Shown one piece after another: positions 36,390 to 45,019 of a stretch of 64,000 nucleotides of DNA. The DNA is taken from NCBI RefSeq assembly GCF_964026455.1, contig NZ_OZ032152.1, positions 1 to 64,000 on the forward strand, read 5' to 3'. Within the stretch, counting starts at the first letter, position 1. Each line of letters starts with the position of its first letter. The position numbers and the translations under genes are program-made. Under the pieces are notes generated by a model, which searched no databases, had not been told where the DNA came from, and saw only the letters and a program-made list of their open reading frames with translations. This DNA comes from Rickettsia endosymbiont of Lasioglossum villosulum (lineage in GTDB: Bacteria; Pseudomonadota; Alphaproteobacteria; Rickettsiales; Rickettsiaceae).

Positions 36390-36427
36390 CTCTTCAGTTT
36401 TTGCTATTTGTACGAACGTCTTGAACT

Positions 36428-37270
36428 ATGAATCATGATAACAATTTAAAACAAAAGAATTCTTACATATTAGGTGTAGGAAAAGCAGGAGCTAAAAATT
36501 TAGATTTTCAGCACCAGATGTTAAAGCGGCATTCTATAGGGCAACTTGAAAAAGCTGGTCTAAAAGAAAGCGCCATTATCTGGGATATTGGTTGTGGAAA
36601 TGGTACAATGACTGAGATCATGGCATCTAGAGTAGGTGATAATGGGCAAGTATATGCAGTTGATATTAGCGAGCAACAAATCCAAATAGCCCAGCAAAGA
36701 ATTAAGAATGCAGGACTCAAAAATGTTACATTTATAGTTAGTGATCTTTACTCACTATCAAATAATGATTATCCCAAAGCCGATATTGTCTATTCTAGAT
36801 TACTATTAATGCATCTGAAAAATCCTATTGAAGCTATAAAGCTGATGAGTTCTTTATTAAAAAAAGAAGGGATAATTTCATTACAAGAATCTGATCTAAA
36901 TTCAACTCTTCAAAAACTAAACAATCAGGAAACTAATGAAAGTTTCAAACGTTATTATAAGCTTGTCACGACTTATGGGCAAATTAACGGAGTTCATTAT
37001 GACATAGGCAATAAGTTAGCTAATATATGTCAAAGTTTAAATATTTTTTCAAAAGTAGAACATTATATTTCTAGTTATGATTTTAATGAATATAAAGACT
37101 TGCTCTTGGCTAGATATGACGAATTTAAAGACAGAGTTGTTTTAGCTCGCTTAATAACTAAAGAAGAATCTCTACAACTTCGAGAGAAGCTGCAAGTTTT
37201 TTTTAATAGTGAGGAATTAATAAAGATGAACTTAAAAATTAATCAACATCATTTATTACTGACTATATAA
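36428..37270 (+). CDS. Class I SAM-dependent methyltransferase
   Basis: The SAM-binding motif IIWDIGCGNGTMTEIMA is near residues 55-71, the second acidic strand VYAVDISEQQI near 79, and DIVYSRLLLMHLKN near 117. These place it in the Methyltransf_11/25 superfamily of small-molecule or lipid methyltransferases. The C-terminal 120 residues have no clear match. The substrate cannot be read. It starts 39 bases after tRNA-Arg and is intact at 280 aa. Confidence 0.85.
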   Translation: MNHDNNLKQKNSYILGVGKAGAKNLDFQHQMLKRHSIGQLEKAGLKESAIIWDIGCGNGTMTEIMASRVGDNGQVYAVDISEQQIQIAQQRIKNAGLKNVTFIVSDLYSLSNNDYPKADIVYSRLLLMHLKNPIEAIKLMSSLLKKEGIISLQESDLNSTLQKLNNQETNESFKRYYKLVTTYGQINGVHYDIGNKLANICQSLNIFSKVEHYISSYDFNEYKDLLLARYDEFKDRVVLARLITKEESLQLREKLQVFFNSEELIKMNLKINQHHLLLTI

Positions 37271-37505
37271 AAGCTAGAAATTAACTCATTATATAGCCTG
37301 CTTCATGACAATTTAGCAATAATGTTTTTCACTTCAAACTCATAAGCTTCTTCAAAATTCCAATGAAGTTTGAAAGGAAGTAAAATACTATCTCTTGCCA
37401 CCCTACCATAAAATTTTTATGCTGCTTGTGAATTTTGTTGCATAAAAAAAGCATCATTTATATACTGTCTTTTTGTGCCTAAGGTTAGCAAAATAGTCTA
37501 AATAT

Positions 37506-38075
37506 ATGGAAGAAAAGCAAAAGTCTAAACCAACGCTTCGTGCCAGAGCTAATAAAATTAAAGATTTTAAATGCAAAAACTTAATTGCTGTAATTGAGAA
37601 TCTTGATAATATAAAAAACATTGTTACTAATCAAAAATTGCTTCCTGATACATGGGAAGAAATGCGTGCGGAGCAAAAACTTAATGCTATATCCGTCTCG
37701 GCTATAAAATGGAGCTTTGTAAAGATTTTTAAGGATACAAATAGTTGTATGGATCACTTAGATAAGCAAGGCTTTGTTTCGCTTGTTACTTCTCCTCATT
37801 TGAAAGGATACAAAAATGTAGTACTTCATGAACACGATTATACTAAGTATAAAAAGCTTGCAATTTGGTTTGGAAATGAAGGAATAGGCATTAGTAAGAC
37901 TGCAGTTGAAAGGAGCAATATTTGTATTAACATTCCAATGTATGGCATTATTGAGAGCCTTAATTTAGGTACTTCATCTGGTATTATACTATATGAGATT
38001 ACAAAACAACGGCGTGAATTCCAGTTTAACTTAAAAAATAAAATTGTTACAAATAAAATTAAAAAAAATTTTTAA
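37506..38075 (+). CDS. TrmH/SpoU-family RNA methyltransferase, motif 1 missing
   Basis: The C-terminal half carries the SpoU knot motifs: AIWFGNEGIGIS near residue 119, INIPMYGIIESLNLGTSSG near 143-161, and ILYEITKQRRE near 163. TrmH makes 2'-O-methylguanosine 18 in tRNA. The N-terminal motif 1, usually N(x)2A(x)2R(T/N) just after the DNIKN-like strand, is absent. Residues 33-48 run from DNIKNI straight into VTNQKLLPDTW. A small in-frame deletion is the simplest explanation, and it removes the catalytic Arg. It may be inactive. Confidence 0.72.
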   Translation: MEEKQKSKPTLRARANKIKDFKCKNLIAVIENLDNIKNIVTNQKLLPDTWEEMRAEQKLNAISVSAIKWSFVKIFKDTNSCMDHLDKQGFVSLVTSPHLKGYKNVVLHEHDYTKYKKLAIWFGNEGIGISKTAVERSNICINIPMYGIIESLNLGTSSGIILYEITKQRREFQFNLKNKIVTNKIKKNF

Positions 38076-38143
38076 ATTGAAGAAAGAGAAGAGGGGAAGT
38101 AAATAATAAATACTTTATATAGATAATTATATACTAGGTCTAA

Positions 38144-38443
38144 TTACAGCATGTCCAAATCTATATTTAAAACGTTGCTTAGTTTTTTTAGTGTATCTAT
38201 TGTACCGGTACGTGATCCTTTCTCGATAGCAGAAATATATTGTTTAGTTTTACCAATCTTAGTAGCTAGCTGTTCTTGGGAAAGTCCTCTATGTTCACGA
38301 TAAACCTTAATAGGATTTTCACCACTTAGAATTTTCTGAACTAGTTCTTCAGGGAAATATTCCTCATTTTTAGCAATTCCCTCAAGATATAATTCCTCAT
38401 CGGTAATATGACGTTCCTTAAAGTTTATAAGCTTATTACTCAT
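38144..38443 (-). CDS. XRE-family helix-turn-helix regulator/antitoxin
   Basis: The helix-turn-helix is in the second half: YREHRGLSQEQLATKIGKTK, then QYISAIEKGSRTGTIDTL and LSNVLNIDLD. The N-terminal 45 residues are acidic, as in HigA-type antitoxins. The ATG at 38443 (MSNKLINFKE) overlaps the end of the upstream ORF by eight bases. An upstream in-frame start at 38476 lies inside that gene and is less likely. The pair looks like a small regulatory or toxin-antitoxin-like module. Confidence 0.82.
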   Translation of the reverse strand: MSNKLINFKERHITDEELYLEGIAKNEEYFPEELVQKILSGENPIKVYREHRGLSQEQLATKIGKTKQYISAIEKGSRTGTIDTLKKLSNVLNIDLDML

Positions 38444-38882
38444 TTGTATATTTATCCTCCAACGAGTTATTTCCATAACATGCCAAATTATAGTATAGGC
38501 AAAAATCTGCTATACTTAAAAAATCATTTTTTATGTTTATTCCATCATATAATTTTATCTCTTGGAAAGATTTTTTATATATTTCTGTATGAATAAACCC
38601 AAGCAAATATAAAGTTCCAAGGCTTGAGGTAAAAATTATACTATTTGGATCGTTTAGTATTATATCCTCAATTAAAATAGTAAAAGTCCCTTTAGGCTCA
38701 TTTCTTATTTCATCAATTAATTTACGTATATTAGTATGATGGAATGAATTTTGCTCTATAATCTTTGATGTTTGGAAATTATTTTGCTGACAGTAATTAT
38801 TTATAAGTTCTTTGCAGTGTTTACGATTTTTAGAATTTGAGATAGGTGTAAGGAAGATTATTATTTTTTTGGTATCAAGCAT
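38436..38882 (-). CDS. Unknown partner protein of the HTH gene (148 aa)
   Basis: I do not recognise it securely. The N-terminal strand KKIIIFLTPISNSKNRKHCK is followed by the helix CKELINNYCQQNNFQTSKII and an acidic FTILIEDIILNDP strand. This alternation vaguely resembles the N-terminal fold of serine recombinases, without a clear catalytic Ser. No RelE- or Doc-type toxin motif is visible. It is upstream of, and overlaps, the HTH gene by eight bases on the minus strand. A long leader with inverted repeats precedes it. Confidence 0.5.
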   Translation of the reverse strand: MLDTKKIIIFLTPISNSKNRKHCKELINNYCQQNNFQTSKIIEQNSFHHTNIRKLIDEIRNEPKGTFTILIEDIILNDPNSIIFTSSLGTLYLLGFIHTEIYKKSFQEIKLYDGINIKNDFLSIADFCLYYNLACYGNNSLEDKYTNE

Positions 38883-38946
38883 GTGTCCCCGCTGAATATA
38901 AACTTAAATTGCTCAAGTTTTAACCACCGAAGAAAATCTTTGGTGG

Positions 38947-39112
38947 TTGGGGAGTTCGAAAAACCGTAGCAACAGTTCACAATAGATTTTAAGCTTAAAA
39001 TAATATTCTAAGCTCTGGACATGTCTATTATCACCCCCAACCATAAGTATTGAGGATTGCATTATATAATGGTTAATGTATAACCATGCTACAAGAGGTT
39101 TCGAAGCCCCAA
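38947..39112. ncRNA. Possible structured RNA closed by a 25-base stem
   Basis: The arm at 38947-38971 (ttggggagttcgaaaaacc...) is complementary to 39087-39112 (...ggtttcgaagccccaa), with a few bulges. Inside are two short hairpins: agctta/taagct near 38991-39013, and atggtta/taaccat at 39069-39087. The shape, long outer stem with open centre, recalls 6S-like RNAs, but I cannot identify the RNA or its strand. It may instead be a small mobile element or a regulatory leader of the HTH pair. Confidence 0.3.
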
Positions 39113-39217
39113 AATAGCTTTAACTATTTCAAACACAATTTTATATTCTATTTCCTAAAAAAGTCAATCGGTAAGTGAATTGAGGGTGGCTAGCATTCCT
39201 AACTAAGTATAGATATC

Positions 39218-39326
39218 GTCATTGCGAGGAAAAACTATAAGTTTTGACGAAGCAATCTAGTAAAATGCATAGCATTTTTATTATTTTTTTTGGATTGCCA
39301 CGCTCCTTGCAGTCGCTCGCAATGAC
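39218..39326. repeat. Palindromic repeat, 'gtcattgcgag' family
   Basis: The ends are gtcattgcgagg and ctcgcaatgac. The middle contains gcaatctagtaaaatgcat and ggattgccacgctccttgc, matching sister copies. Confidence 0.88.
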
Positions 39327-39373
39327 GGGAAGCTGATCCACGTAGGCAACGCCTCTTCTAAATGACAGGAAAA

Positions 39374-41950
39374 CTAATCAATTATTTGTATCTGTAGATC
39401 TTTTTTCTTTGCAGTTATTTTTACTATTTTTCCGCTACTTACCTCGCCTGCTAAAATCATCTTAGCTAAGTTATTTTGTATTTCACGCTGGATAAGTCGC
39501 TTCAATGGTCTTGCTCCAAAGCTCGGATCATAACCTTTTAAGGCTAAATAGTTTAAAGCTGGTTCATCAAATTCAAGAGTGATATTTTGTGCTGATAAGA
39601 TTTTCTTTAAACCCTCTAGCTGAATCTTTACTATATCGTGAATATTATTTTGGTTTAATCTATGGAATAATATAATCTCATCTAACCTATTCAAGAATTC
39701 AGGCTTAAATACCATCTTCACATATTCCATAACTTGGTCTTTTACCTTATAAGTATCTTCGCCCTCTTTTTGGTTAACGAGTATTTCAGCACCTAAATTA
39801 GATGTTAGCACAATAATAGTATTCTTAAAATCAACTGTGATACCCTGACTATCGGTAAGTCTTCCCTCATCTAATATTTGCAGCATAATATTAAAAATAT
39901 CGGGATGGGCTTTTTCCACTTCATCAAATAATATGACTTGATACGGGCGGCGTCTTACCGCTTCGGTAAGCACTCCACCCTGATCATATCCAACATACCC
40001 GGGAGGTGCTCCTATCAAACGAGAAATAGCATGCTTCTCCATATATTCGGACATATCAATACGTAAGATGGCGTTACGATCATCAAAAAGAAAACCCGCT
40101 AAAGCCTTAGTCAGTTCAGTTTTACCAACTCCAGTCGGACCGAGAAACAAGAAAGAACCAAGCGGGCGGTTAACATCCTGAATACCGGCACGTGATCTTC
40201 TAACAGCATCACTAACGCTTTTTATCGCCTCATCCTGCCCTATTACCGACTCACGTAATTTCTGCTCCATCACAAGCAAACGTTCACGCTCACTTGATAG
40301 CATTGTATCGATCGGAATACCGGTGATACGAGAGATAATACTTGCTATATCACTTTCTGAAACAATTTCCTTTAACAATCCTTTACTGTCAGCATTTTCG
40401 GATTCCTGAATTTTCTTCATAATCTCAGGAATGATTCCGTATTTTAACTCACTAGCTTTGGCTAAATTAGCATCACGTTCTGCTCGCTCTAAATCAATCC
40501 TAGCACGGTCTAACTCTTCTTTAAGTTTCTGCTGTCCTTGAATTTTGGATTTTTCGGCTTGCCATTTAGAACTCATATCGTAAGATTTAGATTCCAACTT
40601 TTCTAACTCTGCGGTTAAATGCTCAATTTTCTTTTTAGAATGCTCATCATTCTCTTTCTTTAAAGCTGCAAGCTCTATCTTTATCTGAATAATACGGCGA
40701 TCTAGTTCGTCCAGTTCTTCAGGTTTACTTGATAGCTCGATTTTCATACGGCTACAAGCTTCATCAATTAAATCAATCGCTTTATCAGGTAGAAAACGAT
40801 CCGTAATATAGCGGTTTGATAGAGTTGCTGCCGCAACTATCGCACTATCGGAAATCCGTACCGCATGGTGCAGTTCATACTTTTCCTTAATACCTCTAAG
40901 TATGGATATCGTATCCTCTACTGTCGGCTCGCTAACATAAACAGGCTGGAAGCGGCGAGCAAGTGCAGCGTCTTTCTCAATATATTTGCGGTACTCGTCT
41001 AAAGTGGTAGCTCCGATACAATGTAGTTCACCGCGTGCAAGCATCGGCTTTAGTAAATTTGATGCATCCATAGCTCCATCAGTCTTACCAGTACCGACTA
41101 ATAAATGTAATTCATCGATAAATAAAATAATCTCACCACTTGATTCTTTTATTTCACCAAGAACAGCTTTAAGCCTCTCTTCAAACTCACCACGATATTT
41201 TGCTCCTGCAATCAACGCTCCCATATCAAGCTCGATAATTCGGCAATTAATAAGAGTTTCTGGCACATCTTTGCTAAATATTCGTTGTGCTAACCCTTCG
41301 ATTATCGCAGTTTTACCAACGCCAGGTTCGCCGATCAATACCGGATTATTTTTCATACGACGAGATAATACTTGCACTGTTCTTCTGATTTCTTCATCAC
41401 GTCCGATTATCGGGTCAAGCTTACCACTTTCAGCAAGTTCAGTTACATCTCTGCCATATTTTTTTAGAGCATCATAGCTATTTTCTGCTGATTCAGTATC
41501 GGCTTTTTTACCCTTGCGAAGCTGCAAAATACTAGCTGCTAGTTTTTTGCTATTAACCCCATTATTGGTTAAAATTTTACCAGCTATAGTATTATCAAAA
41601 CTTAAAGCTTCCAAAATACGCTCGATTGTAACAAAGCTATCCCCATTATCTTTAGCAAGACTATTAGCTTTTTCTAAAACTTTAAGAAATTCAGCAGAAG
41701 AATAAATTGTTCCTCCGCCATCAACTTGCACTTTTGGAATTTTATTTAATTCTACCTGTACTTGATCAGCTAAAATATTTAAGTTACCTCCGCTATTACT
41801 AATAAGTGTTTTAACGATCCCTGTATCTTCATTAAAAAGACTAGATAATAAGTGCAAAGGTAATATTTGCTGATGATCATTTTTAGCCGCAATGGGTTGA
41901 CAGTTTGTTATTACTGATTTAGCATGTGCAGTAAATTTATCAATATTCAT
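39374..41950 (-). CDS. clpB: ATP-dependent disaggregase ClpB
   Basis: ClpB is the heat-shock AAA+ disaggregase working with DnaK. An N-terminal Clp_N repeat domain (residues 1-145) is followed by NBD1 with Walker A GEPGVGKT near 203. The coiled-coil middle domain lies near 400-520. NBD2 has [14 protein letters not shown] near 602 and Walker [14 protein letters not shown] near 670. At 858 aa it is full length and intact. The region upstream holds a repeat, so any heat-shock promoter would have to lie within 41951-42033. Confidence 0.97.
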   Translation of the reverse strand: MNIDKFTAHAKSVITNCQPIAAKNDHQQILPLHLLSSLFNEDTGIVKTLISNSGGNLNILADQVQVELNKIPKVQVDGGGTIYSSAEFLKVLEKANSLAKDNGDSFVTIERILEALSFDNTIAGKILTNNGVNSKKLAASILQLRKGKKADTESAENSYDALKKYGRDVTELAESGKLDPIIGRDEEIRRTVQVLSRRMKNNPVLIGEPGVGKTAIIEGLAQRIFSKDVPETLINCRIIELDMGALIAGAKYRGEFEERLKAVLGEIKESSGEIILFIDELHLLVGTGKTDGAMDASNLLKPMLARGELHCIGATTLDEYRKYIEKDAALARRFQPVYVSEPTVEDTISILRGIKEKYELHHAVRISDSAIVAAATLSNRYITDRFLPDKAIDLIDEACSRMKIELSSKPEELDELDRRIIQIKIELAALKKENDEHSKKKIEHLTAELEKLESKSYDMSSKWQAEKSKIQGQQKLKEELDRARIDLERAERDANLAKASELKYGIIPEIMKKIQESENADSKGLLKEIVSESDIASIISRITGIPIDTMLSSERERLLVMEQKLRESVIGQDEAIKSVSDAVRRSRAGIQDVNRPLGSFLFLGPTGVGKTELTKALAGFLFDDRNAILRIDMSEYMEKHAISRLIGAPPGYVGYDQGGVLTEAVRRRPYQVILFDEVEKAHPDIFNIMLQILDEGRLTDSQGITVDFKNTIIVLTSNLGAEILVNQKEGEDTYKVKDQVMEYVKMVFKPEFLNRLDEIILFHRLNQNNIHDIVKIQLEGLKKILSAQNITLEFDEPALNYLALKGYDPSFGARPLKRLIQREIQNNLAKMILAGEVSSGKIVKITAKKKDLQIQIID

Positions 41951-42033
41951 ATAAATAATATATTTTAATTAATAAGATTAAAATTTTTTAATAGATATTG
42001 TTTATATAATTACTTTAAAATTATAATACAAGG

Positions 42034-42163
42034 GTATACTCGTTTTATTTGAAAAATTGGCGGCGACGTCCTACAGGTGCTGAGGTACTCACGTAGTTTA
42101 TCTATGCTCCGTTCCTCGTGCTTATAAACTTCTTGCTCTTTTCCAAATAAAACTTCGTCTACT
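42034..42163. repeat. Long palindromic repeat, 'tttatttgaaaaattggc' family
   Basis: It begins gtatactcgttttatttg and ends ttttccaaataaaacttcg. The body carries gaggtactcacgtag, also seen in the copy at the window's right edge. It separates clpB from the phosphatase-like gene. Confidence 0.85.
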
Positions 42164-42202
42164 ATCTAACTAAACTAAATATTAATATATAAAGCTTTCA
42201 CT

Positions 42203-44283
42203 ATGTCCTCATTAAAAGAACAATTCGACGCAGATAAATATTTTCTTACAACACAAACAAATGAATTTTTAGCAAATAACAAACAAGATCCTCTACATAC
42301 AAACAGAGATGAAGTTAGAGAAGCAGTTAAAAACGGTAATTTTACTGAAGCATTACAAAAACTTGAAATTTTACGTGAAGAAAGAACCGGTATAACACTT
42401 ACTAAAATTGATCCGTTGATAGAAGGTACAACACCGATAATAATTCGTGATGCACGAAATGCTAAAGATCCTCGAGAGCTTGGAACGGAAAGCTTTGAGA
42501 TGCAATATTTAAATGTCATAAGAGCAGCAATAGATATAGCTGAAATCGAAGGAAAACCAGAAGCACTTAAGACAGAATTAAGAAAACAAGCAGTAGATTT
42601 TATTGATAACTTTCATAAAGATAATGAAAAAAATTCTCAAATGCAAATCTCTCCTAATGTAAAGGATAAGATTAATGACATAGCCATACTGCTAGAAAAT
42701 AATGGCATTAAAGAAGTGCATAAGAAGCTAAATGTAGCAAAAGATTTTCAGAATTTTAATGATGAACATTGTAATATAGTAACGCTCTCAAATATTAAAG
42801 ATAAAAATGGTAAAGATCATACTGTTATTGAGGCAGAAGTAGCACTCAAGGGAATAACCGATGAGCAAAAGGCAGAATATCAGAATAGAGCCGATAAAGA
42901 TTGGTTCAAGAAAATGCCTAGTTGGGAAAGACAGTTAGTTAATAAATATGCTGAAACAATTAAAGAGGGTGAGCATGTTATCCCTACTCAATTGCGTCAA
43001 ATAGTAGGAATGAAAAACACTTTTGAGAAAATTACAGCAATAGCTGAAGAAAATAAACCTATTGAAATAATACGTGCCTCTAAACATGCAGGAACTCTTG
43101 CTTCTATTTCTCGTGATAAAGAATCACAGATTTAAATACTAAGCAAGCTCAAGAATGGATGGGCGATCATAAATTGCATGCTAATACTTTAAATAGTGGA
43201 GCTGCAAATTTTGTAGTGCCGCACCCTGATGCAAAACTGGTAACTCTTACTAAAAGAGCTATAGATCATGTAGGAGGTCGTTATACTAATACAGCGTTTA
43301 ATAAATTTAGAAGAATCGCAGGTTTTAATCATTTTGATGGTACAAAAGAACAACTTAACGATTTGGCTAATAATTTACCAAAAGAAACTAACTTCAAAGA
43401 TATTGCGACCCATTTAAAACCACGTGGTAAATTAGAAAGATTATTTGGTATTAATAAACCGAAAGGTGATCTAAAAACAATGCTGAATACAGAATTTAAT
43501 GCAGGTAGGTTATCTAAGCAAGCTCATGAAATATTAACCAATGCAGCTAGTTTAAAACAAGATATAGAAAAAGCTGACGCAATTTTTTATAGAGGTGCAG
43601 ATAAAGAAAATATAAGTAGTAGCATTTCACGAAAATTAAATTATTTAAGCAACCAAATCTCAAATTCTAATGACTCTATTTTTAAAGATGTTCCAAAGCA
43701 CGAAACGCTTACTATGTGTGCAAGTGGTAAGGATCGTACAGGTCTTGCCGAACATGACCAAACTAGTACTGCTATAGCTAATAGATTAAGAATAGAAGTA
43801 AAAGCTGCTGATGAACAGCTTTTAAAAGCAGGTCATACTGCCGGTCAAGCTGGCGGAGTTTATGCAGGCGGTGCTACAATCGGATGTTACGGTACATTAA
43901 AAGTAACGGCACAAGGTTTTCCTGAATCTAGACAAGAATCATTAAAAAGTATGATTGAGCCATCGGGAGCCAATAATAAGATTAAGAAACTTGAAAAAGG
44001 TCAGGTAGTTAATGAACCAGCAGAGCATAAAAAAGCTAAAGAAACGCCTAATCCGTATCAAACGACAAATTATGAAATAGCTGCAAATATACAAACACCT
44101 TCTGTTGTGGTAACTACTCCAAAAAATGAACTAACTGAACTAATACCGGATTTAAATAAAGCCCAACAACAAATAATATATAAACCTACAGTAGAATTAG
44201 ATAATGGAGGAAGAATTACTCCTAATGTTACACCTGCACAAAAAGTAAATCAACGTAATAAAGATAATAATATAGGGAGGTAA
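42203..44283 (+). pseudogene. Frameshifted CX5R (SopB/IpgD-like) phosphatase, probable effector
   Basis: Two ORFs make one protein of about 690 aa. The first (42203-43135, 310 aa, MSSLKEQFDADKYFL) stops at TAA 43133. In the -1 frame the sequence continues DLNTKQAQEWMGDHK into the second ORF (from 43159), which has no ribosome site. The second half carries MCASGKDRTG near 43714-43743. This CX5R loop with Lys-Asp is typical of inositide phosphatases of the SopB/IpgD and INPP4 type. GHTAGQAGGVYAGGATIG follows. A Pro/Asn-rich tail ends at 44283. There is no signal peptide, so a type IV secretion substrate is plausible. The frameshift may be real or a sequence error. Confidence 0.7.
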
Positions 44284-44285
44284 TA

Positions 44286-45011
44286 ATGTCGCATTTAGCA
44301 GTTGTAACAGGCGGTACTAGAGGAATAGGAGAGTCTATTGCCAAAGAATTAAAAAATAAAGGTTTTACTGTTATTGCTAATTTTTTTAGTAATCATGAAG
44401 CTGCAAAAGCTATGGAAGAGCAATATGGTATCAAAACCAAACGTTGGAATGTTGCAGATTTTGAAGATTGCAGAAGAGCGATAAAAGAAATTGAAGAGGA
44501 ATATAAACAGCCAGTAAGCATTTTGGTTAATAATGCCGGAATTACCAAAGATAAAATGCTGCATAAAATGAGTCATCAAGATTGGAACGATGTAATTAAC
44601 GTTAATCTCAATTCTTGCTTTAATATGTCAAGTAACGTAATCGAGCCGATGCGAAATCAAAATTACGGTCGTATAGTAAATATCAGCTCAATCAATGCTC
44701 AGGCAGGGCAGATTGGTCAGACTAATTACTCTGCTGCTAAAGCTGGAATTATAGGTTTTACTAAAGCTTTAGCACGTGAAACTGCTTCTAAAAATATCAC
44801 GGTTAATTGTATAGCTCCTGGATATATTGCAACGGAAATGGTAGGGGCAGTACCTGAAGACGTGCTTGCAAAAATCGTTAATAGTATTCCGAAAAAAAGA
44901 TTAGGGCAACCTGAAGAAATCGCAAGAGCAGTAGCATTTCTAGTTGATGAAAATGCTGGATTTATCACGGGTGAAACTATCTCAATCAATGGTGGTCATA
45001 ATATGTTATAA
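44286..45011 (+). CDS. phbB: Acetoacetyl-CoA reductase
   Basis: PhbB reduces acetoacetyl-CoA to 3-hydroxybutyryl-CoA with NADPH. The SDR motifs are VVTGGTRGIGESIA near residues 6-19, NNAGITKDKMLHKM near 86-99, and YSAAKAG near 148. The C-terminus ends with ISINGGHNML. The MSHQDWNDVINVNLNS segment matches the PhbB subgroup better than general FabG. It begins two bases after the phosphatase gene. Together with the dehydrogenase at 29681 it suggests a hydroxybutyrate route. FabG remains an alternative. Confidence 0.88.
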   Translation: MSHLAVVTGGTRGIGESIAKELKNKGFTVIANFFSNHEAAKAMEEQYGIKTKRWNVADFEDCRRAIKEIEEEYKQPVSILVNNAGITKDKMLHKMSHQDWNDVINVNLNSCFNMSSNVIEPMRNQNYGRIVNISSINAQAGQIGQTNYSAAKAGIIGFTKALARETASKNITVNCIAPGYIATEMVGAVPEDVLAKIVNSIPKKRLGQPEEIARAVAFLVDENAGFITGETISINGGHNML

Positions 45012-45019
45012 ATAATTTA

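Larger units (their letters stand above)
38883..39373. other. Gene-free stretch with large inverted repeat and a palindrome
   Basis: 38929-38948 holds a ten-pair hairpin (taaccaccgaag / ctttggtggtt). 38947-39112 is closed by long imperfect arms. 39218-39326 is a 'gtcattgcgag' palindrome. The rest, about 100 bases between 39113 and 39217, shows no feature. Confidence 0.6.

Noticed and set aside
38947..39112. Firm assignment as tmRNA, RNase P RNA or SRP RNA
   Set aside because: None of their diagnostic sequences (tRNA-like T-arm with tag peptide, gaggaaagtccg, ggaagcagcc) is present.
40986..41705. Plus-strand ORFs of 163 and 63 codons inside clpB
   Set aside because: They are antisense to conserved NBD1 coding sequence and lack ribosome sites.
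43125..43160. Programmed -1 frameshift in the phosphatase-like gene
   Set aside because: The zero-frame codons cag-att-taa do not form an X-XXY-YYZ slippery heptamer, and I see no downstream stem. A mutation or sequence error is simpler.
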